A DNA stretch of 64,000 nt. Origin: Paenibacillus polymyxa (GTDB lineage: Bacteria; Bacillota; Bacilli; Paenibacillales; Paenibacillaceae). The stretch covers positions 2,671,501 to 2,735,500 of the forward strand of contig NZ_CP049783.1 in NCBI RefSeq assembly GCF_015710975.1. Direction: 5' to 3'. The position numbers were made by a program, and so were the translations under genes. Below are positions 1-10,922 of this stretch, in pieces. Under the pieces are notes generated by a model. That model made no database searches. It was not told where the DNA came from and saw nothing but the letters and a program-made list of their open reading frames with translations. Position 1 is the first letter of the stretch; each line of letters starts with the position of its first letter.

Positions 1-1
1 C

Positions 2-3000
2 GAGCAAAAGCGTCTGTACGTCCTGCGCCAGCTTGACGGGGCCGAGCGCAGCTACAATATGTCGGCGGCGCTTCTTCTCGAAGGCAAGCTGGACCGCACA
101 CGCGTCGAGCACGCGTTCCGGGCGCTGATTCAGCGCCATGAGACGCTGCGTACCGGGATCGAGCAGGTTCAAGGCGAGCTTGTCCAGCGCATCTATGACG
201 AGTTGGATTTTGCTGTAGATTATTTCCAAGCGAGCGAGCGGGAAGTGGAGCAAGTGGTGGAAGCTTACTATCACCCGTTTGATCTGACTAAGCCGCCACT
301 TCTCCGCATCGGTTTGATCGAAGTCGCCGAGGATCGCCACATTCTGCTGTTCGATATGCACCATATCGTCTCGGACGGCATTTCGACAGCGCTGCTCTTC
401 GACGAGTTCAGCCGCCTGTATCGGGGCGAGGAGCTGGCCCCGCTGCGCATTCAATACAAAGATTATGCCGTTTGGCAGCATTCCGAAGCTTACGGGCAGA
501 TGCTCCAGCCGCAGAAGGAGTATTGGCTAGAACAGCTGTCGGGCGAGCTGCCGGTCTTGGAGCTACCGACGGACTTCCCGCGACCTGCGGTGCAAAGCTT
601 TGACGGCCGAACCGTGAAGTTTTATATCGAGAAAGATCGGACGGAGAAGCTGAAAGAACTAGCGGCACGGACAGGGACGACCCTGTACATGGTGCTGCTG
701 TCGGCTTACACCATCCTTATGCATAAATATTCGGGTCAGGAAGATCTGATCGTAGGAACGCCGATTGCCGGAAGAACGCAGGAAGAAGTGCAGCCGATCG
801 TAGGGATGTTTATCAACACTCTGGTCATTCGCAGCCGTCCGGAGCGTTCCAAGCCGTACCTTTCGTACCTGGAAGAAATCAAGGACATCACGCTCGGGGC
901 TTTCGAACACCAAAATTATTTGTTCGAAGACTTGGTAGAAAGTCTTCACATTCCGCGCGCGACCGGCCGTAATCCGCTCTTTGACACGTTCTTCTCCCTA
1001 CAAAATACGGAGAACGAGCAAATTGTCATCGAGGGGCTGGAGCAATCGTTTTATCCACTGGAAAATCAAACATCCAAGTTCGAGCTGCTCCTGGATATTT
1101 CGGAGCTGGACGGTCAGCTCGAATGCCGGTTGGAGTACGCTACGGCTTTGTATAAACAGGAGACCGCGGAGCGGTTCGCCAGACATTATGACAAGCTGCT
1201 CGAAACCATCACAGCAGCGCCGGACGGGGATATTGCCTCGCTGGAAATGCTCACGGAGGAGGAAATCCGCGAGCTGATGCGCGGTTTCAACGATTCGGAG
1301 GCGGACTACCCGCGGCAGCAGACGATTCACGGCTTGTTCGAAGAGCAGGCGGAGCTTTACCCGGACAACGTGGCCGCCGTCATGAACGAGCGGCAGCTGA
1401 CCTACCGCGAGCTGAACGAGCGATCCAACCGCCTTGCGCGGAAGCTGCGGGAGACGGGAGTAGAAGCGGACCAGCTGGTAGCGATTCTGGCCGAACGCTC
1501 GCTCGATATGGTCGTCGGCATTCTGGCGATTCTCAAAGCAGGCGGAGCATACGTGCCTGTCGATCCCGACTACCCAGAGGAGCGCATTCGCTTCATGATC
1601 GAGGATTCGGGTGCGCCGTTATTGCTGATTCAAAAGCATCTGCACGAGAAGACCGACTTCGTAGGAACGCGCCTCGAATTGGACGATTTCGTTTGGGGCG
1701 ACAGAGGGGCGGACTCCGAAGGTGCGCTGGACGCTTCGAACCTGGAGCCGATTTCCGGGCCGCTCAACCTGGCTTATGTCATCTACACGTCGGGAACGAC
1801 CGGCAGACCAAAAGGAACGCTGATCGAGCATAAGAACGTCGTGCGCCTCCTGTTCAATGACAAAAACCTGTTCGACTTCGGGCCGTCCGACACGTGGACG
1901 CTGTTCCACTCGTTCTGCTTCGATTTCTCCGTTTGGGAAATGTACGGAGCGCTGCTGTACGGAGGGAAGCTGGTCATCGTACCGCCGTTCACGGCGAAAA
2001 ATCCGGCCGATTTCCTGGCGCTGCTGGGCCGCGAACAGGTTACCATTTTGAACCAGACACCAACGTACTTCTACCAGCTGCTGCGCGAGGTCTTGACGGA
2101 CCATCCGTACGATTTGCGGATTCGCAACGTCATCTTCGGGGGCGAAGCGCTGAGTCCGCTGCTGCTCAAGGGCTTCAAGACGAAGTACCCGGAGACGAAG
2201 CTGATCAATATGTACGGCATTACCGAGACGACTGTTCACGTTACGTATAAGGAAATCACGTGGGTCGAAATGGAGGCGGCGAAGAGCAATATCGGCAAGC
2301 CGATCCCGACGCTGAGGGTGTACGTCCTTGATGAAAACCGCCGACCTGTGCCGATCGGCGTAGCGGGCGAAATGTACGTGGCCGGGGAAGGCCTTGCGAG
2401 AGGATACCTGAACCGCCCGGATCTGACGGCGGAGAAGTTCGTCGATTCCCCGTTTGCGGAGGGGGAGAAACTGTACCGCTCGGGCGACTTGGCGGCTTGG
2501 CTGCCGGACGGCAACATCGAATACCTGGGCCGGATCGATCACCAGGTCAAAATCCGCGGGTACCGAATCGAGCTGGACGAAATCGAGACGCAGCTGCTGA
2601 ACGTCGAGGGCGTGGAAGAAGCGGTGGTGCTTGCCCGTCAGGACGGCGGGGGCGAGAAGGCGCTTGTCGCCTACTTTGTGGCGGATCGGACACTGACGGT
2701 CAGCGAAATGAGAACCTCGCTGGCCCAGGGAATGCCGGGGTACATGATCCCGTCGTACTTCGTGCAGCTGGAGCGCATGCCGCTGACGGCCAACGGCAAA
2801 GTAGACCGCAAAGCGCTGCCGGAACCGCAAGGCAGCTTGCAGACGGGCGTCGAATATGTAGCACCGCGTAACCGGATGGAGTCCCAGCTTGTGAAGATCT
2901 GGGAGGAAGTGCTGGGCTACTCCGGCATTGGAGTCCTGGACAATTTCTTCGAGCTCGGAGGCCACTCCTTGCGGGCGACGAACCTTGTCAGCAAGATTCA

Positions 3001-6000
3001 GAAGGAAATGAACGTCGAACTTCCGCTGCGCGATGTGTTCCGCTATACGACGGTAGAGTCGATGGCCGGGGCTATTGCCAGCTTGGAAGAAACGCGGCAC
3101 AGCTCAATTCCGAAAGCGGAAGAGAAAGCGTACTATCCGGTTTCCTCCGCGCAAAAAAGGCTGTACGTCCTGCACCAGCTGGATGGCTCGGAGCTGAATT
3201 ACAACCTCCCAAGTGCCTTGCAGTTGGAAGGGGCTTTGAACGAGGCCAAAGTGGAAAAGGCGCTGACTACTTTGGTGGCCCGGCATGATATGCTGCGCAC
3301 CGGTTTTGAAATCGTGAATGGGGAGCCGGTTCAGCGTATTCATCCGCTCGTAGCTTTCAAGGTCGAAAAGCTTCAAGCAAGCGAAGATCAGGTTGCGGCC
3401 ATTCTTGAAGGCTTCATTCAGCCTTTTGACTTGACCCAGCCGCCTTTGCTGCGCGCCCTGCTGATCGAACTGGAGAAAGAGAAATTCCTGCTCGCGCTGG
3501 ATATTCATCATATTGGTTCCGACGGCCTTTCCATGGACGTGCTGCTGCGCGAATTCGTGCGGCTTTACAATGGGGAAGAATTGCCGGAGCTGCGGATTCA
3601 ATACAAGGATTACGCCGTTTGGCAGCAATCCGAGGAGCAGCGCCAGCGCATCAAACGGCAGGAGGAATACTGGCGTGGGGTATTCAGCTCCGAGCTTCCG
3701 GTTCTTGAGCTGCCTCTCGACTTCTCCCGCCCGGCCGTGCAGCAGTTTGACGGTCAAACGCTCACGTTTACGCTGGATGCGGAGAAAAGCGAAGCTCTCA
3801 AACGGCTTGCCGGCGATTCAGGGGCGACGCTGTACATGCTTCTGCTGGCTGCGTACTCCGTATTGCTTCATAAATACGCGGGACAGGAAGATATAGTGGT
3901 TGGCACTCCGATTGCCGCCCGTTCTCACGCCGACCTGCAGCCGATTATCGGCATGTTCGTCAATACGCTGGCCCTTCGCTTGGGTCCGGCGGCGGAGCGG
4001 ACGTTCCTGGATTACTTGCAGGAAGTGAAGGAAACAACGCTTGGAGCCTACGAGCACCAAGACTATCCGTTCGAGGAGCTGGTGGAAGCTCTTCAGGTGA
4101 GTCGGGATTTAAGCCGGAATCCTCTGTTTGACACCATGTTTTCTTTGCAAAAGCACGAAAGCTTGGATTTAACCCTGGAAGGTTTGCAATGGTCGCTGTT
4201 CGACATCGAGGAAAAGACGGCAAAGTTTGACCTTAGCTTTGATATCGTGGAAGCCGATAACGAACTGGTTTGCAAGATCGAGTACGCTACCTCGTTGTTT
4301 AGACAGGAAACGGTGGTACGGCTGGCAGGTCATTACGAGCAGCTTTTGACGTCGATCCTGGCTCAGCCGGGTGCGCGGATTTCGGATTTGGATGTCTTGA
4401 CGGACAGTGAAAAACATGATTTGCTGGTCGGGTTTGACGTGTCGTCTTCGGCTCTTGCGAAGCAACCCGCCGCAGAGGGTACAGGTTTGGAAGCGGATGA
4501 GTCGTGGAGAGAGAGAACGTTCCACGAGCTGTTCGAGGAGCAGGCGGAGCGCACTCCGGAAGCGCTGGCGGTTGTCTACGAAGACAGCAAGCTGACGTAT
4601 GCGGAGCTGAACGCCAAAGCGAATCGTCTGGCGTATGCACTGCGGGCGCGCGGGGTGAAGCCGGAGCAGGTGGTCGGCATTCTGGCCGATCGTTCGGCGG
4701 AGCTGTTGATCGGGGTGCTCGCCGTATGGAAAGCGGGCGGCGCTTATGTGCCGCTCGACCCGGACTATCCGGCGGAGCGGATCGAGTATATGCTCGCGGA
4801 CAGCGGGGCGTCGGTGCTGCTTACGCAGACCCGCCTGCTGGAGCAGACGGAAGCTTGGCGCAGCGACGGAGCTCTAGTGCTGCAAACGGTGCTTGCGCTT
4901 GACGACGCCGCGACGTACAGCCTCGGAGCGGCGGAAGCGGCTGTGGGTGTACAATCTTTGGGCGAAGCAGGCGCAGAGGCGGAGGCTTTGGCGCGAGCGG
5001 CTGCTGCCGAAACGTCCGCCACGGCAGAAGCCGAGAAGAACGTACTAGCGGCAGATCTCGCATCGAATCCGGCGAATGTGAACAAGCCGCGCGATTTGGC
5101 TTACGTCATCTACACCTCCGGTACGACGGGCAAGCCGAAGGGCGTGATGATCGAGCACCGCAGCCTGGTGAACACGGCGGCGGGCTACCGGCGGGAATAC
5201 CGGTTGGATCAGTTCCCGGTGCGGCTGCTGCAGCTGGCAAGCTTCTCGTTCGACGTGTTCGTCGGCGACATTGCGCGGACGCTGTACAACGGCGGCACCA
5301 TGGTCATCGTGCCGAAGGACGACCGGATTGATCCAACCCGCCTCTACGGCTGGATTCGCGACTACGCCGTGACGGTGTTCGAATCGACGCCGGCGCTGAT
5401 CGTGCCGTTCATGGAGCATGTGCATGCCGAGGATCTGGACCTCAGCTCGATTCAGCTGCTGATCACAAGCTCGGATGCGTGCAGCGTAGCGGATTACCGC
5501 ACCTTGCAGGAGCGCTTCGGCTCGCAGTTCCGTATTATTAACAGCTACGGCGTAACGGAAGCGGCGATTGACTCCAGCTTCTATGACGAGCCTCTGGAAA
5601 AGCTGCCGAAGACGGGCAGCGTGCCGATCGGGAAAGCGTGGCTGAACGCCAAGTTCTACATCGTGGATGCGCATCTGAAGCCGGTGCCGGTCGGGGTGCT
5701 AGGCGAGCTGGTCATCGGCGGAGTCGGAGTGGCGCGCGGGTACTTGAACCGTCCGGAGCTGACGGAAGAGAAGTTCGTAGACAGCCCGTTCGCCGCGGGC
5801 GAGCGGCTGTACCGCACGGGAGACTTGGCGCGGTGGATGGAAGACGGGAACGTGGACTTCATCGGCCGGATCGACAACCAGGTGAAAATCCGGGGGTACC
5901 GGATTGAGACGGGTGAAGTCGAAGCGAAGCTGCTGAGTGTAGGTGGCGTGACGGAAGCGGTCGTCATCGTCAGGGAAGATCAAGAAGGTCAGAAAGCTTT

Positions 6001-9000
6001 GTGCGCTTATTATACAGCGGAAGAAGACTTGACGGCGGCGGACCTGAAGCGGGCGATTGCCAGCGAGCTGCCGGGGTACATGATCCCGTCGTACTTCGTG
6101 GAGCTGGAGTGCCTGCCTCTAACGCCGAACGGAAAGATCGACCGGAAGGCGCTGCCGGCACCGGAAGGGGGAGCAGGCGGAGGCCGCGAATACGTGGCGC
6201 CGCGCACCGAACTGGAGGCGAAGCTGGCCGCCATTTGGCAGGATGTGCTTGTTCGGGAGAAGGCGGTAGGCGTAACGGACAACTTCTTCGACCTCGGCGG
6301 GCACTCCCTGCGGGCGACGACGCTGGTCAGCAAAATGCATAAGGAGCTAGGCGTTGAATTCCCGCTTCGCGACGTATTCCGCTACTCGACGGTTGAAGAA
6401 ATGGCCGCGGCTATGGAGCGGCTGGAGATCGGCTCGTTCACGGCTATTCCGGCTGCGGAACCTAGCGAGTATTATCCGCTCTCTTCCGCTCAGAAACGTC
6501 TCTATATCTTGAACCAGCTGGAAGGAGCCGAGCTGAGCTACAACATACCGGGAGCTATGCTGCTCGAAGGGGAGCTCGACCGGCAGCGGTTTGAAGAAGC
6601 GTTCCGCGGGCTCGTAGCTCGTCATGAAACGCTGCGTACCGGCTTTGAGATGGTAAAAGGCGAAGCGGTTCAGCGGATTTACGAAGAAGCCGCCTTCCAG
6701 GTGGAATATGTGCAGATCAGCGAGGAGCAGGCAGAAGAAACGGTGCGTCAATTCGTTCGTCCGTTTGATCTAGCGAAGCCGCCCCTTCTGCGGGTAGGCC
6801 TTGCTGAACTGGCGCCGGACCGGCACATTCTAATGTTCGATACGCATCATATCGTATCTGACGGCGTTTCGATTGACGTACTGATCGAAGAGCTCGTCCG
6901 CTTGTACAGCGGGGAGCAGTTGGAGCCGCTCCGCATTCAGTACAAAGATTATGCGGTATGGCAGCAATCGGACGAGCAGAAAGCTCAGCTTGCCAAGCAG
7001 GAAGCCTACTGGCTCGACATGTTCCGCGGAGAGCTGCCAGTTTTGGAATTACCGACGGACTATCCGCGCCCGGCTATGCAGAGCTACGAGGGCCGCACGC
7101 TGCAATTGTTTATGGATAGCGAGAAAAGCGAGGGTCTGAAACGGCTTGCAGCCGAGAACGGCGCAACGCTTTACATGGTTCTGCTTGCTGGTTATACAAT
7201 GTTATTGCATAAGTATACAGGGCAAGAAGACGTGGTGGTCGGTACGCCGATTGCGGGAAGAAATCACAGCGACGTTCAGCCGCTGATCGGGATGTTCGTC
7301 AATACCCTGGCCATCCGCAGTTATCCGGCTGCCGGTAAGACGTTCCTTGACTACTTGAAGGAAATCAGGGAGACGACGCTGGGCGCTTTTGAACATCAGA
7401 ATTATCCGTTTGAGGAACTGGTGGATAAGGTGAATGTGGCTCGCGATTTAAGCCGCAATCCGCTGTTCGATACGATGTTTGCTTTGCAGAATACAGAGAA
7501 TTTGGAAATCCAGCTCCCCGGACTCCATTTGTCGACGTATGCCAGCGAAGAAATTGTTTCTAAATTCGATCTCAGCTTGGACGTCACAGAGATCGAGGAA
7601 GGCTTGGAATATCTGTTTGAATACGCCACTGCTCTTTATAAAACTGAAACAGTGGAAAAATTGGCCGCTCACTACTTGCAGCTGCTTGAATCCATTCTCG
7701 GCAACCCGTCGGCGACGATTGCCGAGCTGGGCATTTTGACACCGTCGGAAAAAGAGCAAATTCTTGGCGCGTTTAACCCGGCGCAGCCGGAAGCGGCTCC
7801 TGCGGCCGCGTTCCACCGGCTGTTCGAGGAACAGGCGGAGCGCACGCCGGAAGCGGCGGCCGTCGTGTACGAGAACGACCGGCTGACGTATGCGGAGCTG
7901 AACGAGCGGGCGAACCGCTTGGCGGCTACGCTGCGCACAAGCGGCATCGGCCGGGAGACGATCGTCGGCATTCTCGCCGAGCGTTCGGTGGACTTGCTGG
8001 TGGCCGTGCTGGCCGTCTGGAAAGCAGGCGGGGCGTATGTGCCGCTCGACCCGGATTACCCGGCGGAGCGCGTGCGGTTCATGCTCGAAGACAGCGGAGC
8101 GAAGGTGCTGCTGACGCAAACGGCGCTGCGAGAGCGCGCCGAAGCCTGGCTCGGCGAAGAGGAGCTGGCGCTGGCGGCGGTGCTGTACCTGGACGACGAA
8201 ACTTCGTACAGCGAGGAGCGGATGAATGCCGACAGCTTCCATGAAGCCCGTTCGGAGGATCTGGCGTACGTGATCTATACGTCGGGAACGACGGGCAAGC
8301 CGAAGGGCGTGATGATCGAGCACCGCAGCCTGGTGAATACGGCGGCGGGCTACCGGCGGGAATACCAGTTGGATCAGTTCCCGGTGCGGCTGTTGCAGCT
8401 CGCAAGCTTCTCTTTTGACGTGTTCGTGGGAGATATCGCGCGGACGCTGTACAACGGCGGCACGATGGTGATTGTGCCGAAGGACGACCGGATTGATCCG
8501 TCTCGTCTGCACCATTGGATTGAGCAGGAGCGGGTCACCATCTTCGAATCGACGCCGGCGCTGATCGTGCCGTTCCTGGAGTACGTGCACGAGCATCAAC
8601 TGGATATGAGCGGGATGGAGCTGTTGATCACGAGCTCGGACAGCTGCAGCGTGGCGGATTACCGGACCTTGCAGGAACGCTTCGGCTCGTTGTTCCGGAT
8701 CATCAACGCATACGGCGTGACGGAAGCGGCGATCGACTCCAGCTTCTACGACGAGGAGCTGGCGAAGCTGCCGCAGACAGGCAATGTGCCGATCGGCAAA
8801 GCGTGGCTGAACGCCAAGTTCTACATCGTGGATGCGCATCTGAATCCGGTGCCGGTCGGGGTGCTGGGCGAGCTGGTCATCGGCGGAGTCGGAGTGGCGC
8901 GCGGGTACTTGAACCGTCCGGAGCTGACGGAAGAGAAGTTCGTAGACAGCCCGTTCGCCGCGGGCGAGCGGCTGTACCGCACGGGAGACTTGGCGCGGTG

Positions 9001-9430
9001 GATGGAAGACGGGAACGTGGACTTCATCGGCCGGATCGACAACCAGGTGAAAATCCGGGGGTACCGGATTGAGACAGGCGAAGTCGAAGCGAAGCTGCTG
9101 AGTGTAGATGGCGTGAAGGAAGCGGTCGTCGTCGTCAGGGAAGATCAAGAAGGTCAGAAAGCTTTGTGCGCTTATTATACAGCGGAAGAAGGCTTGACAG
9201 CGGCGGATCTGAAGCGGGCGATTGCCAGCGAGCTGCCGGGGTACATGATCCCGTCGTACTTCGTGGAGCTGGAGCGCCTGCCTCTGACGCCGAACGGAAA
9301 GATCGACCGGAAGGCGCTGCCGGCACCGGAAGGGGGGCAGGAGGCCGCGAATACGTGGCGCCGCGCACCGAACTGGAGGCGAAGCTGGCCGCCATTTGGC
9401 AGGATGTGCTTGTTCGGGAGAAGGCGGTAG
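2..9430 (+). CDS. pmxE: Polymyxin synthetase PmxE, modules 2-4 up to a frameshift (5' end outside window)
   Basis: This is a cytoplasmic non-ribosomal peptide synthetase that builds part of a polymyxin lipopeptide. The frame is open from base 2, so the gene starts upstream. Domains by nucleotide: condensation (C, to about 1280, HHIVSDG near 359), adenylation A1 (about 1320-2830), carrier T (about 2850-3090, GGHSL near 2957), C (about 3130-4400), A2 (4500-6165), T (6180-6400), C (6470-7740), A3 (7800-9325). Reading the A-domain pockets by alignment to GrsA gives D-F-W-N-I-G-M-V-H for A1, a threonine code. A2 gives D-V-G-E-I-S-S-I-D and A3 gives D-V-G-E-I-S-A-I-D, both diaminobutyrate codes. 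Thr-Dab-Dab fits polymyxin residues 2-4. No epimerisation domain follows A2. A2 carries an extra Ala-rich stretch (about 4919-5095). The frame is lost at the G run 9332-9337, and the last 30 or so residues are out of frame. The product assignment is strong; whether this copy works is doubtful. Confidence 0.88.
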   Translation, partial: EQKRLYVLRQLDGAERSYNMSAALLLEGKLDRTRVEHAFRALIQRHETLRTGIEQVQGELVQRIYDELDFAVDYFQASEREVEQVVEAYYHPFDLTKPPLLRIGLIEVAEDRHILLFDMHHIVSDGISTALLFDEFSRLYRGEELAPLRIQYKDYAVWQHSEAYGQMLQPQKEYWLEQLSGELPVLELPTDFPRPAVQSFDGRTVKFYIEKDRTEKLKELAARTGTTLYMVLLSAYTILMHKYSGQEDLIVGTPIAGRTQEEVQPIVGMFINTLVIRSRPERSKPYLSYLEEIKDITLGAFEHQNYLFEDLVESLHIPRATGRNPLFDTFFSLQNTENEQIVIEGLEQSFYPLENQTSKFELLLDISELDGQLECRLEYATALYKQETAERFARHYDKLLETITAAPDGDIASLEMLTEEEIRELMRGFNDSEADYPRQQTIHGLFEEQAELYPDNVAAVMNERQLTYRELNERSNRLARKLRETGVEADQLVAILAERSLDMVVGILAILKAGGAYVPVDPDYPEERIRFMIEDSGAPLLLIQKHLHEKTDFVGTRLELDDFVWGDRGADSEGALDASNLEPISGPLNLAYVIYTSGTTGRPKGTLIEHKNVVRLLFNDKNLFDFGPSDTWTLFHSFCFDFSVWEMYGALLYGGKLVIVPPFTAKNPADFLALLGREQVTILNQTPTYFYQLLREVLTDHPYDLRIRNVIFGGEALSPLLLKGFKTKYPETKLINMYGITETTVHVTYKEITWVEMEAAKSNIGKPIPTLRVYVLDENRRPVPIGVAGEMYVAGEGLARGYLNRPDLTAEKFVDSPFAEGEKLYRSGDLAAWLPDGNIEYLGRIDHQVKIRGYRIELDEIETQLLNVEGVEEAVVLARQDGGGEKALVAYFVADRTLTVSEMRTSLAQGMPGYMIPSYFVQLERMPLTANGKVDRKALPEPQGSLQTGVEYVAPRNRMESQLVKIWEEVLGYSGIGVLDNFFELGGHSLRATNLVSKIQKEMNVELPLRDVFRYTTVESMAGAIASLEETRHSSIPKAEEKAYYPVSSAQKRLYVLHQLDGSELNYNLPSALQLEGALNEAKVEKALTTLVARHDMLRTGFEIVNGEPVQRIHPLVAFKVEKLQASEDQVAAILEGFIQPFDLTQPPLLRALLIELEKEKFLLALDIHHIGSDGLSMDVLLREFVRLYNGEELPELRIQYKDYAVWQQSEEQRQRIKRQEEYWRGVFSSELPVLELPLDFSRPAVQQFDGQTLTFTLDAEKSEALKRLAGDSGATLYMLLLAAYSVLLHKYAGQEDIVVGTPIAARSHADLQPIIGMFVNTLALRLGPAAERTFLDYLQEVKETTLGAYEHQDYPFEELVEALQVSRDLSRNPLFDTMFSLQKHESLDLTLEGLQWSLFDIEEKTAKFDLSFDIVEADNELVCKIEYATSLFRQETVVRLAGHYEQLLTSILAQPGARISDLDVLTDSEKHDLLVGFDVSSSALAKQPAAEGTGLEADESWRERTFHELFEEQAERTPEALAVVYEDSKLTYAELNAKANRLAYALRARGVKPEQVVGILADRSAELLIGVLAVWKAGGAYVPLDPDYPAERIEYMLADSGASVLLTQTRLLEQTEAWRSDGALVLQTVLALDDAATYSLGAAEAAVGVQSLGEAGAEAEALARAAAAETSATAEAEKNVLAADLASNPANVNKPRDLAYVIYTSGTTGKPKGVMIEHRSLVNTAAGYRREYRLDQFPVRLLQLASFSFDVFVGDIARTLYNGGTMVIVPKDDRIDPTRLYGWIRDYAVTVFESTPALIVPFMEHVHAEDLDLSSIQLLITSSDACSVADYRTLQERFGSQFRIINSYGVTEAAIDSSFYDEPLEKLPKTGSVPIGKAWLNAKFYIVDAHLKPVPVGVLGELVIGGVGVARGYLNRPELTEEKFVDSPFAAGERLYRTGDLARWMEDGNVDFIGRIDNQVKIRGYRIETGEVEAKLLSVGGVTEAVVIVREDQEGQKALCAYYTAEEDLTAADLKRAIASELPGYMIPSYFVELECLPLTPNGKIDRKALPAPEGGAGGGREYVAPRTELEAKLAAIWQDVLVREKAVGVTDNFFDLGGHSLRATTLVSKMHKELGVEFPLRDVFRYSTVEEMAAAMERLEIGSFTAIPAAEPSEYYPLSSAQKRLYILNQLEGAELSYNIPGAMLLEGELDRQRFEEAFRGLVARHETLRTGFEMVKGEAVQRIYEEAAFQVEYVQISEEQAEETVRQFVRPFDLAKPPLLRVGLAELAPDRHILMFDTHHIVSDGVSIDVLIEELVRLYSGEQLEPLRIQYKDYAVWQQSDEQKAQLAKQEAYWLDMFRGELPVLELPTDYPRPAMQSYEGRTLQLFMDSEKSEGLKRLAAENGATLYMVLLAGYTMLLHKYTGQEDVVVGTPIAGRNHSDVQPLIGMFVNTLAIRSYPAAGKTFLDYLKEIRETTLGAFEHQNYPFEELVDKVNVARDLSRNPLFDTMFALQNTENLEIQLPGLHLSTYASEEIVSKFDLSLDVTEIEEGLEYLFEYATALYKTETVEKLAAHYLQLLESILGNPSATIAELGILTPSEKEQILGAFNPAQPEAAPAAAFHRLFEEQAERTPEAAAVVYENDRLTYAELNERANRLAATLRTSGIGRETIVGILAERSVDLLVAVLAVWKAGGAYVPLDPDYPAERVRFMLEDSGAKVLLTQTALRERAEAWLGEEELALAAVLYLDDETSYSEERMNADSFHEARSEDLAYVIYTSGTTGKPKGVMIEHRSLVNTAAGYRREYQLDQFPVRLLQLASFSFDVFVGDIARTLYNGGTMVIVPKDDRIDPSRLHHWIEQERVTIFESTPALIVPFLEYVHEHQLDMSGMELLITSSDSCSVADYRTLQERFGSLFRIINAYGVTEAAIDSSFYDEELAKLPQTGNVPIGKAWLNAKFYIVDAHLNPVPVGVLGELVIGGVGVARGYLNRPELTEEKFVDSPFAAGERLYRTGDLARWMEDGNVDFIGRIDNQVKIRGYRIETGEVEAKLLSVDGVKEAVVVVREDQEGQKALCAYYTAEEGLTAADLKRAIASELPGYMIPSYFVELERLPLTPNGKIDRKALPAPEGGQEAANTWRRAPNWRRSWPPFGRMCLFGRRR
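5640..7760 (+). repeat. Near-identical NRPS module segment, copy 1
   Basis: The segment running from the late A2 core through T2 and all of the following C domain is nearly identical in DNA sequence to 8805-10922. The offset is about 3165 bases, dropping to about 3161 after the indels near 9335. Long stretches differ only at scattered bases, including silent positions. This indicates recent duplication or gene conversion between modules, and is also a region where short-read assembly can collapse or mis-join. Confidence 0.8.
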
Positions 9431-10922
9431 GCGTAACGGACAACTTCTTCGACCTCGGCGGACACTCCCTGCGGGCGACGACGCTGGTCAGCAAAATGCA
9501 TAAGGAGCTAGGCGTTGAATTCCCGCTTCGCGACGTATTCCGCTACTCGACGGTTGAAGAAATGGCCGCGGCTATGGAGCGGCTGGAGATCGGCTCGTTC
9601 ACGGCTATTCCGGCTGCGGAACCTAGCGAGTATTATCCGCTCTCTTCCGCTCAGAAACGTCTCTATATCTTGAACCAGCTGGAAGGAGCCGAGCTGAGCT
9701 ACAACATACCAGGAGCTATGCTGCTCGAAGGGGAGCTCGACCGGCAGCGGTTTGAAGAAGCGTTCCACGGGCTCGTAGCTCGTCATGAAACGCTGCGTAC
9801 CGGCTTTGAGATGGTAAAAGGCGAAGCGGTTCAGCGGATTTACGAAGAAGCCGCCTTCCAGGTGGAATATGTGCAGATCAGCGAGGAGCAGGCAGAAGAA
9901 ACGGTGCGCCAATTCGTTCGTCCGTTTGATCTAGCGAAGCCGCCACTTCTGCGGGTAGGCCTTGCTGAACTGGCGCCGGACCGGCACATTCTAATGTTCG
10001 ATACGCATCATATCGTATCTGACGGCGTTTCGGTTGACGTACTGATCGAAGAGTTCGTCCGCTTGTACAGCGGGGAGCAGTTGGAGCCGCTCCGCATTCA
10101 GTACAAAGATTATGCGGTATGGCAGCAATCGGACGAGCAGAAAGCTCAGCTTGCCAAGCAGGAAGCCTACTGGCTCGACATGTTCCGCGGAGAACTGCCG
10201 GTTTTGGAATTGCCGACGGACTATCCGCGCCCGGCTATGCAGAGCTACGAGGGCCGCACGCTGCAATTGTTTATGGATAGCGAGAAAAGCGAGGGTCTGA
10301 AACGGCTTGCAGCCGAGAACGGCGCAACGCTTTACATGGTTCTGCTTGCTGGTTATACAATGTTATTGCATAAGTATACAGGGCAAGAAGACGTGGTGGT
10401 CGGTACGCCGATTGCGGGAAGAAATCACAGCGACGTTCAGCCGCTGATCGGGATGTTCGTCAATACCCTGGCCATCCGCAGTTATCCGGCTGCCGGTAAG
10501 ACGTTCCTTGACTACTTGAAGGAAATCAAGGAGACGACGCTGGGCGCTTTTGAACATCAGAATTATCCGTTTGAGGAACTGGTGGATAAGGTGAATGTGG
10601 CTCGCGATTTAAGCCGCAATCCGCTGTTCGATACGATGTTTGCTTTGCAGAATACAGAGAATTTGGAAATCCAGCTCCCCGGACTCCATTTGTCGACGTA
10701 TGCCAGCGAAGAAATTGTTTCTAAATTCGATCTCAGCTTGGACGTCACAGAGATCGAGGAAGGCTTGGAATATCTGTTTGAATACGCCACTGCTCTTTAT
10801 AAAACCGAAACGGTGGAGAAATTGGCCGCTCACTACTTGCAGTTGCTTGAATCCATTCTCCGTAACCCGTCGGCGACGATTGCCGAGCTGGGCATTTTGA
10901 CACCGGCGGAAAAAGATCAAAT
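8805..10922 (+). repeat. Near-identical NRPS module segment, copy 2
   Basis: This is the second copy of the segment described at 5640-7760. It contains the frameshifted linker: the corresponding linker in copy 1 reads GGGGGAGC while this copy reads GGGGGGC, so one A appears to be missing. The A3 and A4 domains (about 7800-9000 and 10960-12200) are also almost identical to each other, so modules 4 and 5 look like a tandem duplication. Confidence 0.8.

Noticed and set aside
1619..3100. Long open frame antisense to the NRPS (493 codons; others of 566 and 677 codons at 7448-9148 and 10609-12642)
   Set aside because: They arise from the GC-rich codon use of the NRPS on the other strand, recur at matching places in each duplicated module, and have no start sites or recognisable domains.
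9325..9345. Programmed ribosomal frameshift in pmxE
   Set aside because: The G run is not a standard slippery heptamer with a following pseudoknot, and other modules have the in-frame sequence, so a deletion is simpler.
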